In this document: positions 52,801 through 60,724 of the stretch, piece after piece
Layout of the letters: every line of letters starts with the position of its first letter
Numbering within the stretch: the first letter of the stretch is position 1
From: a virus
Virus record (IMG/VR): IMGVR_UViG_3300046804_005083
Coordinates: 53,153-117,152 of that record
DNA: 64,000 nucleotides
Direction: 5' to 3' (one strand)
Notes under the pieces: model-generated
The model's database searches: none
The model's input: only the letters and a program-made list of their open reading frames with translations
Told to the model about the DNA's origin: nothing
Program-made: the position numbers and the translations under genes

Positions 52801-54511
52801 TAATGATTCTTGTTTGACTGTTGGAACTCAGTACTTAGCAGCAACAGGTAATAGTTCTTATGGTTACTTTGGTGGTGGTGTTCCATCATCATCAAGAGTA
52901 GACCGTATTGATTATTCAAGTAATACCGTATCAACATCAACTAAAGGACCATTAAGTCTTGCTAGAGGATACTTAGCAGCAACAGGTAACAGTTCTTATG
53001 GTTACTTTGGTGGTGGTTATCCTGGTATATATTCAACAGTAGACCGTATTGATTATGCTAATGATACTGCAACTGCATCACCTAAAGGACCATTAAGTGC
53101 TGGTAGATATGACTTAGCAGCAACAGGTAATGAAAGTTATGGATACTTTGGTGGTGGTCCTAACACTCCTTCTACAATTGTATCTCGTCAAAAAATTGAT
53201 AAAATTGATTATTCAAATGATACTGCAACAGCAGTTTGGAAATCTGCATTTGGAAACTTGAAATATCAACATTCTGCAACAGGAAATAAAAATTATGGTT
53301 ACTTTGGTGGAGGTGTTTCTCCATATTCAACCAAGGTAGAAAGACTTGATTATGCAAGTGATATGCTCTGGGCAACTACAAGATCTAGTTTGTCTCCTGC
53401 ATTTTCAACATATAGTGCGGCAACTGGTAGTTCTTCATTTGGATACTGGAGTGGTAAATATCCTGCAATTTCAACAGTAGATCGTTTAGATTATTCTAGT
53501 GATACTACGAATACAGTTACTAAAGGACCATTAAATACAAAAAGAGGACTTCATGCAGGGTGTAGTCCTGTTGCAAATGGTATTGGTCTCACACCAGTTC
53601 CAGTTCCTGCTGCACCAGGAGCACCAGTTCCTACAAGTGGTTATTTTGGTGGTGGTTTTTCGTATTATCCTGGCGGTTCACTCAAGATTGAAAGAATTGA
53701 TTATTCAAATGATACTGCAACATCATCCTGGAGAGCATCATTAAATAACCTAAGATATTACTTAGCAGCAACAGGTAATAGTTCTTATGGTTACTTTGGT
53801 GCTGGTGGTGCTCCTGGTGTTCCAACAATATCAACAGTAGAACGTATTGATTATTCTACAGATTATCAAATTGCACTTACTAAAGGACCATTAAGTCTTG
53901 CTAGAGGATACTTAGCAGCAACAGGTAACAGTTCTTATGGTTATTTTGGTGGTGGGTGGCCTGGTCCATATTCAACAGTAGACCGTATTGATTATGCTAA
54001 TGATACTGCAACAGCATCGCCTAAAGGACCATTGAGTCTTGCTAGATATGGTGTAGTAGCAACAGGTAACAGTTCTTATGGTTACTTTGGTGGTGGTTAT
54101 GCTCCTGGTCCAAGATCAACAGTAGATCGTATTGATTATGCTAATGATACTGCAACAGCATCACCTAAAGGACCATTAAGTGCCGCAAAATATTTCTTAG
54201 CAGCAACAGGAAATAGTTCTTATGGTTACTTTGGTGGTGGTGCTCCTAGTCCATATTCAACAGTAGACCGTATTGATTATGCTAATGATACTGCAACAGC
54301 ATCACCTAAAGGACCATTGAGTCTTGCTAGATATGGTGTAGTAGCAACAGGTAACAGTTCTTATGGATACTTTGGTGGTGGTTATTCTGCTTATTCAAGA
54401 GTAGACCGTATTGATTACTCTAATGATACTGCAACAGCATCACCTAAAGGACCACTAAGTGAAGCAAGTTATTATCTTTCTGCTTGTAGTCCTGTTGCTA
54501 ACGGTCTATAA
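49844..54511 (+). CDS. kelch-like YFGGG-repeat adhesin B (five six-repeat modules)
   Basis: A 1555-residue paralogue of the protein at 45981. The N-terminus is RGIFALLDVRERQNTGYWPV followed by KSGVWLS. I count 30 kelch-like repeats in five groups of six, separated by linkers at about 50775-50880, 51693-51795, 52628-52715 and 53551-53640. Each group ends in a similar ANG-type segment (SSPKANAI, SARANGF, SPVANGI, and SPVANGL at the C-terminus), as if each once ended a protein. Modules 3 and 4 are more diverged than 1, 2 and 5. The expected structure is a chain of five six-bladed propellers. Late expression is coupled to the sulfotransferase by overlap. Confidence 0.7.
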   Translation: MATNTRGIFALLDVRERQNTGYWPVKSGVWLSPSPYYGPAPDVGYFGGAQPANSTVDRVDYSNDTATASVRGPLSLARGYLAATGSNSYGYFGGGWTPGSVSTVDRINYSNDTATASPKGPLSLARYGLVATGSNSYGYFGGGRADYSTVDRIDYSNDTATASPKGPLSAARGYLAATGNSSYGYFGGGLTVSRVDRIDYSNDTATASPKGPLSIARYALAATGNSSYGYFGGGTPARSTVDRIDYANDTATAVAKGPLSAIRYRLAATGNSSFGYFGGGFASSTVDRIDYSNDTATAVAKGPLSSARYYLAASSPKANAITNSVLLPSSGGTINFGTGTVATPNTGYFGGGTPGPISTVDRIDYSNDTATAVAKGPLILARLYLAATGNGSYGYFGGGNGPVSTVDRINYSNDTTTASPKGPLSAGRYWLAATGNNSYGYFAAGRPTGVSTVDRIDYSNDTATASPKGPLNSGKLALTATGNQSYGYFGGGYASISTVDRIDYANDTATASPKGLLSVGKGMFAATGNSSYGYFGGGNYSTPNSSVDRIDYSNDTATASPKGPLSAGRGGLSATGTSSYGYFGGGNGPVSRVDRIDYSNDTATASPKGPLSAARTYLASSSARANGFSPVVNTTLPPANTIFQKFPVFFYGYFIGGAPGPLSTIDRIDYTNDTITASPRGTLSAGRAGGAGTGSSSYGYFGGGAVSSVSRIDYSNDSLLPSPGLNLLSRGPLNVSRQYFGAAGNYNYGWFGGGSPSITTVDRIDYANDTATASPKGNLTSVTLGNAATGNKDYGYWAGGYSPSYNQLVDRIDYANDTATAPSRTALSSARGLFSATGNKDYGYFGGGYNPAAISTVDRLDYANDTVFLVSKGPLSAARYGLAATGNTTNGYFGGGAPGTYSTVDRIDYSNDTATASPKGPLSLARYYFGANTSIINLLDYASYTPSSAPATPPPTSAYFGGGNDDTKALQSIERIDYANDTATATNDSCLTVGTQYLAATGNSSYGYFGGGVPSSSRVDRIDYSSNTVSTSTKGPLSLARGYLAATGNSSYGYFGGGYPGIYSTVDRIDYANDTATASPKGPLSAGRYDLAATGNESYGYFGGGPNTPSTIVSRQKIDKIDYSNDTATAVWKSAFGNLKYQHSATGNKNYGYFGGGVSPYSTKVERLDYASDMLWATTRSSLSPAFSTYSAATGSSSFGYWSGKYPAISTVDRLDYSSDTTNTVTKGPLNTKRGLHAGCSPVANGIGLTPVPVPAAPGAPVPTSGYFGGGFSYYPGGSLKIERIDYSNDTATSSWRASLNNLRYYLAATGNSSYGYFGAGGAPGVPTISTVERIDYSTDYQIALTKGPLSLARGYLAATGNSSYGYFGGGWPGPYSTVDRIDYANDTATASPKGPLSLARYGVVATGNSSYGYFGGGYAPGPRSTVDRIDYANDTATASPKGPLSAAKYFLAATGNSSYGYFGGGAPSPYSTVDRIDYANDTATASPKGPLSLARYGVVATGNSSYGYFGGGYSAYSRVDRIDYSNDTATASPKGPLSEASYYLSACSPVANGL
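49967..54500 (+). repeat. thirty tandem kelch-like coding repeats
   Basis: Units of about 140-160 bases in five blocks of six. Framework segments encoding YGYFGGG and VDRIDY are almost identical between copies and with those at 46126-47880, so unequal recombination within or between the two genes is possible. Confidence 0.85.
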
Positions 54512-54514
54512 ATA
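54507..54514 (+). promoter_or_regulatory. late promoter (exact consensus)
   Basis: TATAAATA overlaps the stop of the giant kelch-like gene, 18 bases before the ATG at 54533. Confidence 0.7.
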
Positions 54515-54532
54515 CTCAAAACAACTTAGATT

Positions 54533-55195
54533 ATGATTGATAATCCTCTTTCTTATGTTCTCATTCGCCCTAATGTTATCAATCCAGAAGGTCTTCAAGA
54601 ACTTATAACTCATATCAAATCTTCACCTGCAGAAGACCTTTCTGTTTTTGATCCAGATAAAACAAATGCAACTGGACAAACATCTTGGATTGTTGATAAG
54701 GAAACCAGAGATACTCAAATTGTTGCTATGGGTAATCTCTATCCAAAGATTGAAGACCTACTGAGAAATGCAGTCAAACATATCATTAATCCTTTCTATC
54801 AATGTGAAGTAGATAGTAGTGAAATACCACAAGTTCTTTCTTATGGTATTGGAGGTCATTATCGTCCTCATATTGATGGAGAAAGCATTTGGGTAACTCC
54901 TAGAGGTGAAAAGATTTGGAAAAAAAGTACAAATAGAGATTTATCTATTGTTTTTTTCTTGAATAATGATTTTGAAGGTGGTGATTTTGTGTTTCCAGAT
55001 TTAAAAGTAAGAGTAAGACCAGAACCAGGAATGATGGTATGTTTTCCATCTAATCATCATTATATGCACGGAGTTGAATCAGTCACCAAAGGAAAAAGAT
55101 ATTCAATTGTAACTTGGGCAACTGTAAAAGGATTTCCATCAATGAATGAGGTTAATCAACAACTTTCACAGGAGTATGGAGTTCCTGTAATATAA
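54533..55195 (+). CDS. prolyl-4-hydroxylase-like 2OG-Fe(II) oxygenase
   Basis: A 220-residue protein of the P4H class. Iron and 2-oxoglutarate sites are clear: QVLSYGIGGHYRPHIDGE with the HxD pair (His and Asp about residues 112 and 114), then SIVFFLNNDFEGGDFVFPDL, then GMMVCFPSNHHYMHGVESVT with the distal His (about 178), and KGKRYSIVTW with the 2OG-binding basic residue. In other organisms this family hydroxylates proline in collagen-like or other proteins. The adjacent collagen-like fibres are nearly proline-free, so a different residue or a non-collagen target should be considered. Confidence 0.85.
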   Translation: MIDNPLSYVLIRPNVINPEGLQELITHIKSSPAEDLSVFDPDKTNATGQTSWIVDKETRDTQIVAMGNLYPKIEDLLRNAVKHIINPFYQCEVDSSEIPQVLSYGIGGHYRPHIDGESIWVTPRGEKIWKKSTNRDLSIVFFLNNDFEGGDFVFPDLKVRVRPEPGMMVCFPSNHHYMHGVESVTKGKRYSIVTWATVKGFPSMNEVNQQLSQEYGVPVI

Positions 55196-55198
55196 ATA
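55191..55198 (+). promoter_or_regulatory. late promoter (exact consensus)
   Basis: TATAAATA overlaps the TAA stop of the oxygenase gene, 21 bases before the ATG at 55220. Confidence 0.7.
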
Positions 55199-55219
55199 CT
55201 CACAAACATTTATAATAAA

Positions 55220-55606
55220 ATGCAATATTTAAAGCACTATTGGATTCATGCACACTCAGGCACTTATTGCTGTGAAGATAATCCTGTTGAAAAGAGACAT
55301 CCAGAAGTAGAATTTCCTGGTCTTGATGTAAAAATCTGGATGCACGATGAAAATGGAATTGATGTATGCCTCTCTACAGTTCCAGATGGTGTTTCTATTG
55401 TGGATGTTATTGATGAACACAGTACAAGAAAAGTAGTTCAAAAATTAACTGAGGTAGAATTTAATTCAGTTCAAGATCCACTTCTTGAATCACAAACTCT
55501 TCGTCAAGAAGCACAACAAGAAACTAATGAAACTTTAAAGGCAGAAAAAGAAGCAGCAGCAGATGCTAAATTTGAAGAAGCACAACAAGCACTTTTTGCT
55601 CTTTAA
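55220..55606 (+). CDS. small virion- or assembly-associated protein with coiled-coil end
   Basis: A 128-residue protein, with MQYLKHYWIHAHSGTYCCED, a beta-like middle (LDVKIWMHDENGIDVCLSTV) and a C-terminal charged helix of about 45 residues (SQTLRQEAQQETNETLKAEK, EAAADAKFEEAQQ). It sits just upstream of an S74-type fibre, a common place for fibre assembly chaperones. That role is inferred from position and coiled-coil content only. Confidence 0.55.
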   Translation: MQYLKHYWIHAHSGTYCCEDNPVEKRHPEVEFPGLDVKIWMHDENGIDVCLSTVPDGVSIVDVIDEHSTRKVVQKLTEVEFNSVQDPLLESQTLRQEAQQETNETLKAEKEAAADAKFEEAQQALFAL

Positions 55607-55646
55607 TGAATAAAAAATATGATTATTAAGGTATTGTGGATATTTT

Positions 55647-55654
55647 AATAAATA
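55647..55654 (+). promoter_or_regulatory. late promoter box
   Basis: AATAAATA within the 75-base gap after 55606, 27 bases before the ATG at 55682. Confidence 0.5.
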
Positions 55655-55681
55655 AAGAATAGGAAGAATTAATTATTAAAA

Positions 55682-57829
55682 ATGTCTAATAATAGAGAAC
55701 TTTCTCAGTTTGGTTCTTTTGTTAATGTTAATGATAATACAACAAACATAGGAATTGCTACTGGTAGTTCTCTAGTTGGTATTGGAACTACATTTCCAAC
55801 ATCAAAATTGGATGTTATTGGCGATGTAAAAATATCTGGAGTAACAACTGCATCCGTTTTTAGTGGTAGTGGAATATTATTAACAGATCTACCAAATACA
55901 ACATTTTTATTCAATTCAACAGGAATACATACAACATCAAATGTTGGAATTGGAACTACAACAGCATCTTCAACATTAACAGTTCAAGGAAATGCTCTTG
56001 TAACAGGAATAGTAACTGCTTCATCTTTTTTTGGAAATGGTGCAGGATTAACTGATGTTTTTAGTAGAGTATCAATTTCTTCTGAAGGCACAGTTGTAGG
56101 TTCTGCGATTACATCCTTAGACTATAGAGGTCCTGGAATTTCTTCTATTGTAGCTTCTTCTGGAATAGCAACTATAACGTTTGTTTCAGTTCAAGGAACA
56201 ACAGGAACTCAAGGTACTACAGGAACTCAAGGTGCTACTGGTACTCAAGGTGCTACTGGTACTCAAGGTGCTACTGGTACTCAAGGTATTCAAGGTCGCC
56301 AAGGCACTACAGGTACTCAAGGTGCTACTGGTACTCAAGGATCTAATGGTGTTCAAGGATCAACGGGTTCTGGTGCTCAAGGTACTACAGGTACTCAAGG
56401 TGCATCAGGTACTCAGGGTGCATCAGGTGCTCAAGGTGCATCAGGAACTTCAGTTCAAGGATCTGCAGGAGCAAGTGTTCAAGGTACTACAGGTACTCAA
56501 GGTGCATCAGGTACTCAAGGCACTACAGGAACTCAAGGTGCATCAGGAACTTCAGTTCAAGGATCTGCAGGAGCAAGTGTTCAAGGAACTACAGGAACTC
56601 AGGGTGTCACAGGAACTTCAGTTCAAGGGACTACAGGAGCTCAGGGTGCTACAGGAACTCAAGGTACAATAGGAACTTCAGTTCAAGGAACTACAGGAAC
56701 TCAAGGTGCATCAGGTACTCAAGGCACTACAGGAACTCAAGGTGCATCAGGAACTTCAGTTCAAGGTGCCACAGGAACTCAGGGTACTACAGGATCAGGT
56801 ACTCAAGGTTCTACTGGTACTCAAGGTGCTACAGGAACTCAAGGTATTCAAGGTCGTCAAGGAACTACAGGTTCTCAAGGAACTACAGGTTCTCAAGGAA
56901 CTACAGGTACTCAAGGAACAATAGGAACTCAAGGATTTCAAGGACCACAAGGTGCTACAGGAACACAAGGTGCTACAGGAACTCAAGGAACAACAGGTAC
57001 TCAAGGTTCTTCAGGGCCAGGAACAACAATTAACGCAACATCAACAACAACAGATGCATCTTTTTATCCAGTATTTGTTTCTACAATTGGTTCTGCTACA
57101 ACCGCAAGAGCAGAAAGTGGATTTATAATAAATCCGGGAGCAAACACTTTTACAATATCTTCCGGAAAACTTGTTGTAGATAGAACTGATAATCCATCTT
57201 TAGGAACTTACTTTGAAGTCACTTCTCCTATTGGAACCAGATTTTCCGTGGTAGAAGGTAATTCGGGATCATCAACACCCTCCGAGGCACTGTCACTTAA
57301 ACTAGGCGCTAATAGAAGTTATATATCTGTCGATAAATCTTTTGTCCCTTATGTAGATAATAGCCTTTCATTAGGCGGATCCGGTAGTCTTAATTCCGTA
57401 GCATACAATCTTAGATGGACTGCAGTTTGGGCAGTTAACGGGACTATTCAAACATCAGACCAAAGAGAAAAAACAAATATTAATACTTCAGATCTTGGAT
57501 TAAACTTTATAGAAAAACTTAATCCAGTATCATATAAATGGATTGTTGGTAAAAATGAAATTGATAAAGATGATATTAATATTATAACTCCAATTCCAGG
57601 AAAAAGACTTCATTATGGATTATTGGCACAAGAAGTCAAACAGGCATATGAAGAGTGTGGTGCTGCTGATTTTGGTGGTTGGATTTTAACAGATGCAGAG
57701 GATCCAGATAGTTCTCAAGGTTTAAGATATGACCAGTTCATTGCTCCATTGATTAAAGCAGTTCAAGAACAACAGGAGATGATTAATTCACTTAAGCAAG
57801 AAATTGAAAATTTGAAGTCTCAAATATGA
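55682..57829 (+). CDS. collagen-like tail fibre with S74 autocleaved chaperone domain
   Basis: A 715-residue fibre. Residues 1-165 are shaft motifs (VGIGTTFPTSKLDVIGDVKI, NSTGIHTTSNVGIGTT). Residues about 168-445 are Gly-X-Y collagen-like repeats (GTTGTQGAT, GASGTSVQG). Residues about 450-585 form a tip domain. The last 125 residues are a peptidase S74 intramolecular chaperone: SDQREKTNINTSDLGLNFIE begins with the Ser where self-cleavage is expected (about residue 592). LNPVSYKW, HYGLLAQEV and a trimerising coil (EQQEMINSLKQEIENLKSQI) follow. The chaperone would fold the trimer and then be cut off. Confidence 0.82.
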   Translation: MSNNRELSQFGSFVNVNDNTTNIGIATGSSLVGIGTTFPTSKLDVIGDVKISGVTTASVFSGSGILLTDLPNTTFLFNSTGIHTTSNVGIGTTTASSTLTVQGNALVTGIVTASSFFGNGAGLTDVFSRVSISSEGTVVGSAITSLDYRGPGISSIVASSGIATITFVSVQGTTGTQGTTGTQGATGTQGATGTQGATGTQGIQGRQGTTGTQGATGTQGSNGVQGSTGSGAQGTTGTQGASGTQGASGAQGASGTSVQGSAGASVQGTTGTQGASGTQGTTGTQGASGTSVQGSAGASVQGTTGTQGVTGTSVQGTTGAQGATGTQGTIGTSVQGTTGTQGASGTQGTTGTQGASGTSVQGATGTQGTTGSGTQGSTGTQGATGTQGIQGRQGTTGSQGTTGSQGTTGTQGTIGTQGFQGPQGATGTQGATGTQGTTGTQGSSGPGTTINATSTTTDASFYPVFVSTIGSATTARAESGFIINPGANTFTISSGKLVVDRTDNPSLGTYFEVTSPIGTRFSVVEGNSGSSTPSEALSLKLGANRSYISVDKSFVPYVDNSLSLGGSGSLNSVAYNLRWTAVWAVNGTIQTSDQREKTNINTSDLGLNFIEKLNPVSYKWIVGKNEIDKDDINIITPIPGKRLHYGLLAQEVKQAYEECGAADFGGWILTDAEDPDSSQGLRYDQFIAPLIKAVQEQQEMINSLKQEIENLKSQI
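56190..57015 (+). repeat. collagen-like coding repeat block
   Basis: Tandem Gly-X-Y units of 9-27 bases with longer imperfect sub-repeats containing GTSVQGSAGASVQG (twice) and GIQGRQGTTG (twice). The period is a multiple of three. Only one proline (GPQG) appears within the repeats. Confidence 0.8.
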
Positions 57830-57864
57830 ACTAAATAAGTCAAAGCATTTTTTTGAATTATTTT

Positions 57865-58842
57865 ATGATTAACTTTGTAAAACTTGCATTAGAGAATGGT
57901 GGAGTTATTAAACCACTTCTTATTAATTCACAAGATCTTTCAGGACCATCACTGACAAATCCATCAGTTCTTGTAGTAGATGGGAAAATTATAGTTAATA
58001 TTAGAAATGTAAATTATACTTTATATCACTCAGAACTCAACAAGTTTGAGCATATGTGGGGTCCTTTGTCATATATTCATCCAGAGAATGATATGCATCT
58101 CAGAACTGCAAATTATATTGCAGAACTAGATGAAAACTTGGATATTGTTCACTATTCAAAAATAGATACATCAAAGTTTGATACTTATCAACCACAATGG
58201 GAATTTGTTGGGTTGGAAGATGTTCGTCTCATTAACTGGAACAATAAAATTTATGGAATAGGTGTCAGAAGAGACTTAGACACTATTGGGACTGGAAGAA
58301 TGGAAATTTCAGAACTAGAATTTAATGAAAATTCTGTTAAGGAAGTTTCTAGATATCGTATTCCTGGACCACCACCAGATAATGAATACTGTATGAAAAA
58401 TTGCACTCCAATTGAAGGAATGCCATTTCATCTTTTAAAGTGGACCAATCCGACTTGCTTAATGGAATTTTTTCCAGAAGGAAAAGAAAGTCAGGCATTT
58501 GAAACAACAAAACATAATTCAAAAGCAAATGATATGAGAGGTGGTTCTCAAGTCATTCGTTATAAAGATGGTTATCTGACTCTAATTCACGAAACAGATT
58601 TATATAATTCAGAACAAGGAAATAAAAATGCAACCTATCGTCATAGATTCGTATTATGGGACAAAGATTTTAAGAATCAAAGATTTTCTAAGTTATTTTC
58701 TTTCTTAAATATGAAAATTGAATTCTGCTGTGGAATTGCAGAATATCAAGATGATTATCTAATTACATTTGGAGCACAAGACAACACAGCATATATTCTC
58801 AAAGTATCAAAATCTTTTGTGGAGGACTTTATCAATGAATGA
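57865..58842 (+). CDS. GH130-like five-bladed beta-propeller, putative glycosidase/phosphorylase
   Basis: A 325-residue protein. I chose the ATG at 57865 over the TTG at 57853. Repeated strands follow a propeller layout: NPSVLVVDGKIIVNIRNVNY, then EDVRLINWNNKIYGIGVRRD, then GGSQVIRYKDGYLTLIHETD and GIAEYQDDYLITFGAQDNT. This resembles glycosyl hydrolase family 130 and related cyanophage proteins, which act on mannosides or use the fold to bind sugars. I cannot verify the catalytic Asp. It overlaps the next gene by eight bases. Sugar trimming or binding on fibres or host polysaccharide is inferred. Confidence 0.55.
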   Translation: MINFVKLALENGGVIKPLLINSQDLSGPSLTNPSVLVVDGKIIVNIRNVNYTLYHSELNKFEHMWGPLSYIHPENDMHLRTANYIAELDENLDIVHYSKIDTSKFDTYQPQWEFVGLEDVRLINWNNKIYGIGVRRDLDTIGTGRMEISELEFNENSVKEVSRYRIPGPPPDNEYCMKNCTPIEGMPFHLLKWTNPTCLMEFFPEGKESQAFETTKHNSKANDMRGGSQVIRYKDGYLTLIHETDLYNSEQGNKNATYRHRFVLWDKDFKNQRFSKLFSFLNMKIEFCCGIAEYQDDYLITFGAQDNTAYILKVSKSFVEDFINE

Positions 58843-60721
58843 ACTAATTGATTTTTCATTAGACACTGAAAACGGCGAAAAGAATTTTAATCTTGCAGTT
58901 TGGTATGAGAGACAAGGGCATACTGCTCCAGCACATACTTATTACCTAAGAGCAGCAGAAAGAACAGAGGATAAAATTCTTGCCTATGCTGCACTTTTAA
59001 GAGCATCCTTTTGTTATCGTTCTCAAGGTTCAAGAGATGGAACTGAAAAGATTTTGTTGGAGAATGCGTTAGTGTTTCTTCCAGAAAGACCAGAAGCATA
59101 TTATTTCCTTTCACTATTCTATGAAAGAAAAAAGGAATGGCAAAATTGTCATATCTATGCAAATCTTGGTTTAGAACAATACAAAAGAAAAGTTGAAAAG
59201 ATTAATATTCCAGAATATCGTGGAAAATACGCACTTATCTTTCAAAAAGCAATTTCTGCTTGGTGGTGGGGAAGAGCAATGGAATCCAGAGAACTTCTTC
59301 ATTCTCTTGTAGATAACTACTGGAATGAAATGGATGAGGGTCACAAAAATTCAGTAGAAGATAATATCACTCGTTTAGGTTCTGGTCCAGAATCTCAAGC
59401 ATTTCACACTTATACGAAGCAAGATCACTCAAATTTAAGATATAAATTTTCTGGTTCTTCAAATGTAGAAAGAAACTATTCTCAAGTTTATCAGGATATG
59501 TTCATTCTTTCTATGACAAATGGAAAGAAAAATGGAACTTTCTTGGAGATTGGTGGAGCTGAACCATTTAAAGGAAATAATACAGCACTTCTTGAAAAAG
59601 ATTTTGGATGGAGAGGAGTTTCAATTGAATATGATGAAAAGTTTATTGCAAACTATAGAATCAATAGAACCGCAAAACTTCTGCACGATGATGCCCTTAC
59701 AGTTGATTATGAAAAACTTCTCAAAGATAATTTTGAAGGAAACGTAATTGATTATCTTCAATTAGATATTGAACCAGCAAGAAATACTTACGAGTGTATG
59801 TTAAGAGTACCTTTTAATAAGTATAAGTTTGCTGTAATTACTTATGAACATGATTACTACGTAGATATTACAAAGTCTTTCCGTGAAAAATCAAGAGAAT
59901 TTTTGAGATCTAAAGGATATGTCTTAGTTGCTAATGATATTTCTCCTGATGGCAAATCAAACTTTGAAGATTGGTGGGTTCATCCAGATTTAGTTGATGC
60001 CGATATTCTGCAGAAAATGCAACATGTGACAAATCATACTCAAGACTGTAGGGATTATATTTTTGCGAGGATCAATGATACTGAAAAAGTTGAAGGGACT
60101 AAAAAGATTGAAGAAATAAAAATCAATTTTTTTAACATTAACCAAAACTCAAAATTAACTTCTTGGGCCGTAGATAATTTTTATGAAAATCCAGATGAAA
60201 TTCGTAAATTTGCTTTAGAACAAGATTATATTGAAGGTGGTTTTGGTAGAGGATTTATTGGAAGAAGAACAGAAAAGCAATTTTTATTTCCAGGTCTTAA
60301 AGAGAGATTTGAAGAGATTATGGGAACAAGAATCACCGAATGGGAAAGTCATGGAATGAATGGTAGATTCCAAATTGCTTGGAGTGGAGAACCATTAGTT
60401 TATCATTGTGATAGTCAAAGATGGGCTGGAATGTTATATCTAACACCAGAAGCACCATATCAATGCGGCACTACTTTATATGCTCATAAAAAGACAAGAG
60501 CAAGAACTTACCACGACCAAGGATGGGATGTTTCTTGGAAAGATGTTCCTGGAGATCCGCACCTGGATAGAACACCTTGGGAACCAGTTGATGTTCTTGG
60601 AAATGTCTACAATAGACTTGTTATCTTTGATGCAAGTTGTATTCATTCTGCCTCAGAGTATTTTGGAACTGTAAAAGACAATGCGAGACTCTGGCAGATG
60701 TTTTTCTTTGATGCGGAGTAA
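58835..60721 (+). CDS. fusion: TPR-like, FkbM methyltransferase and DUF6445 oxygenase-like domains
   Basis: A 628-residue protein; the ATG at 58835 follows GGAGG at 58821-58825, which decides the start. Residues 1-190 are TPR-like helices (FNLAVWYERQGHTAPAHTYY, LPERPEAYYFLSLFYERKKE). Residues about 205-400 are an FkbM-type methyltransferase (SQVYQDMFILSM, TFLEIGGAEPFKGNNTALLE, VIDYLQLDIEPA). Residues about 420-628 are a DUF6445 oxygenase-like domain with YHCDSQRWAGMLYLTPEA (HxD) and DASCIHSASEYFG (distal His). TPR helices may hold the target while two modification activities act on it. Confidence 0.75.
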   Translation: MNELIDFSLDTENGEKNFNLAVWYERQGHTAPAHTYYLRAAERTEDKILAYAALLRASFCYRSQGSRDGTEKILLENALVFLPERPEAYYFLSLFYERKKEWQNCHIYANLGLEQYKRKVEKINIPEYRGKYALIFQKAISAWWWGRAMESRELLHSLVDNYWNEMDEGHKNSVEDNITRLGSGPESQAFHTYTKQDHSNLRYKFSGSSNVERNYSQVYQDMFILSMTNGKKNGTFLEIGGAEPFKGNNTALLEKDFGWRGVSIEYDEKFIANYRINRTAKLLHDDALTVDYEKLLKDNFEGNVIDYLQLDIEPARNTYECMLRVPFNKYKFAVITYEHDYYVDITKSFREKSREFLRSKGYVLVANDISPDGKSNFEDWWVHPDLVDADILQKMQHVTNHTQDCRDYIFARINDTEKVEGTKKIEEIKINFFNINQNSKLTSWAVDNFYENPDEIRKFALEQDYIEGGFGRGFIGRRTEKQFLFPGLKERFEEIMGTRITEWESHGMNGRFQIAWSGEPLVYHCDSQRWAGMLYLTPEAPYQCGTTLYAHKKTRARTYHDQGWDVSWKDVPGDPHLDRTPWEPVDVLGNVYNRLVIFDASCIHSASEYFGTVKDNARLWQMFFFDAE

Positions 60722-60724
60722 AAA

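Noticed and set aside
46126-54500. Regular spaced repeats that could suggest a CRISPR array
   Set aside because: The repeats are coding, about 140-150 bases apart, stay in frame and encode a kelch-like protein. Spacer-like parts are loop codons.
45981-54511. A diversity-generating retroelement driving variation in the kelch-like genes
   Set aside because: No reverse transcriptase or template repeat is seen in the window, and the variable loops are not adenine-biased single sites. It remains possible only if those parts lie elsewhere.
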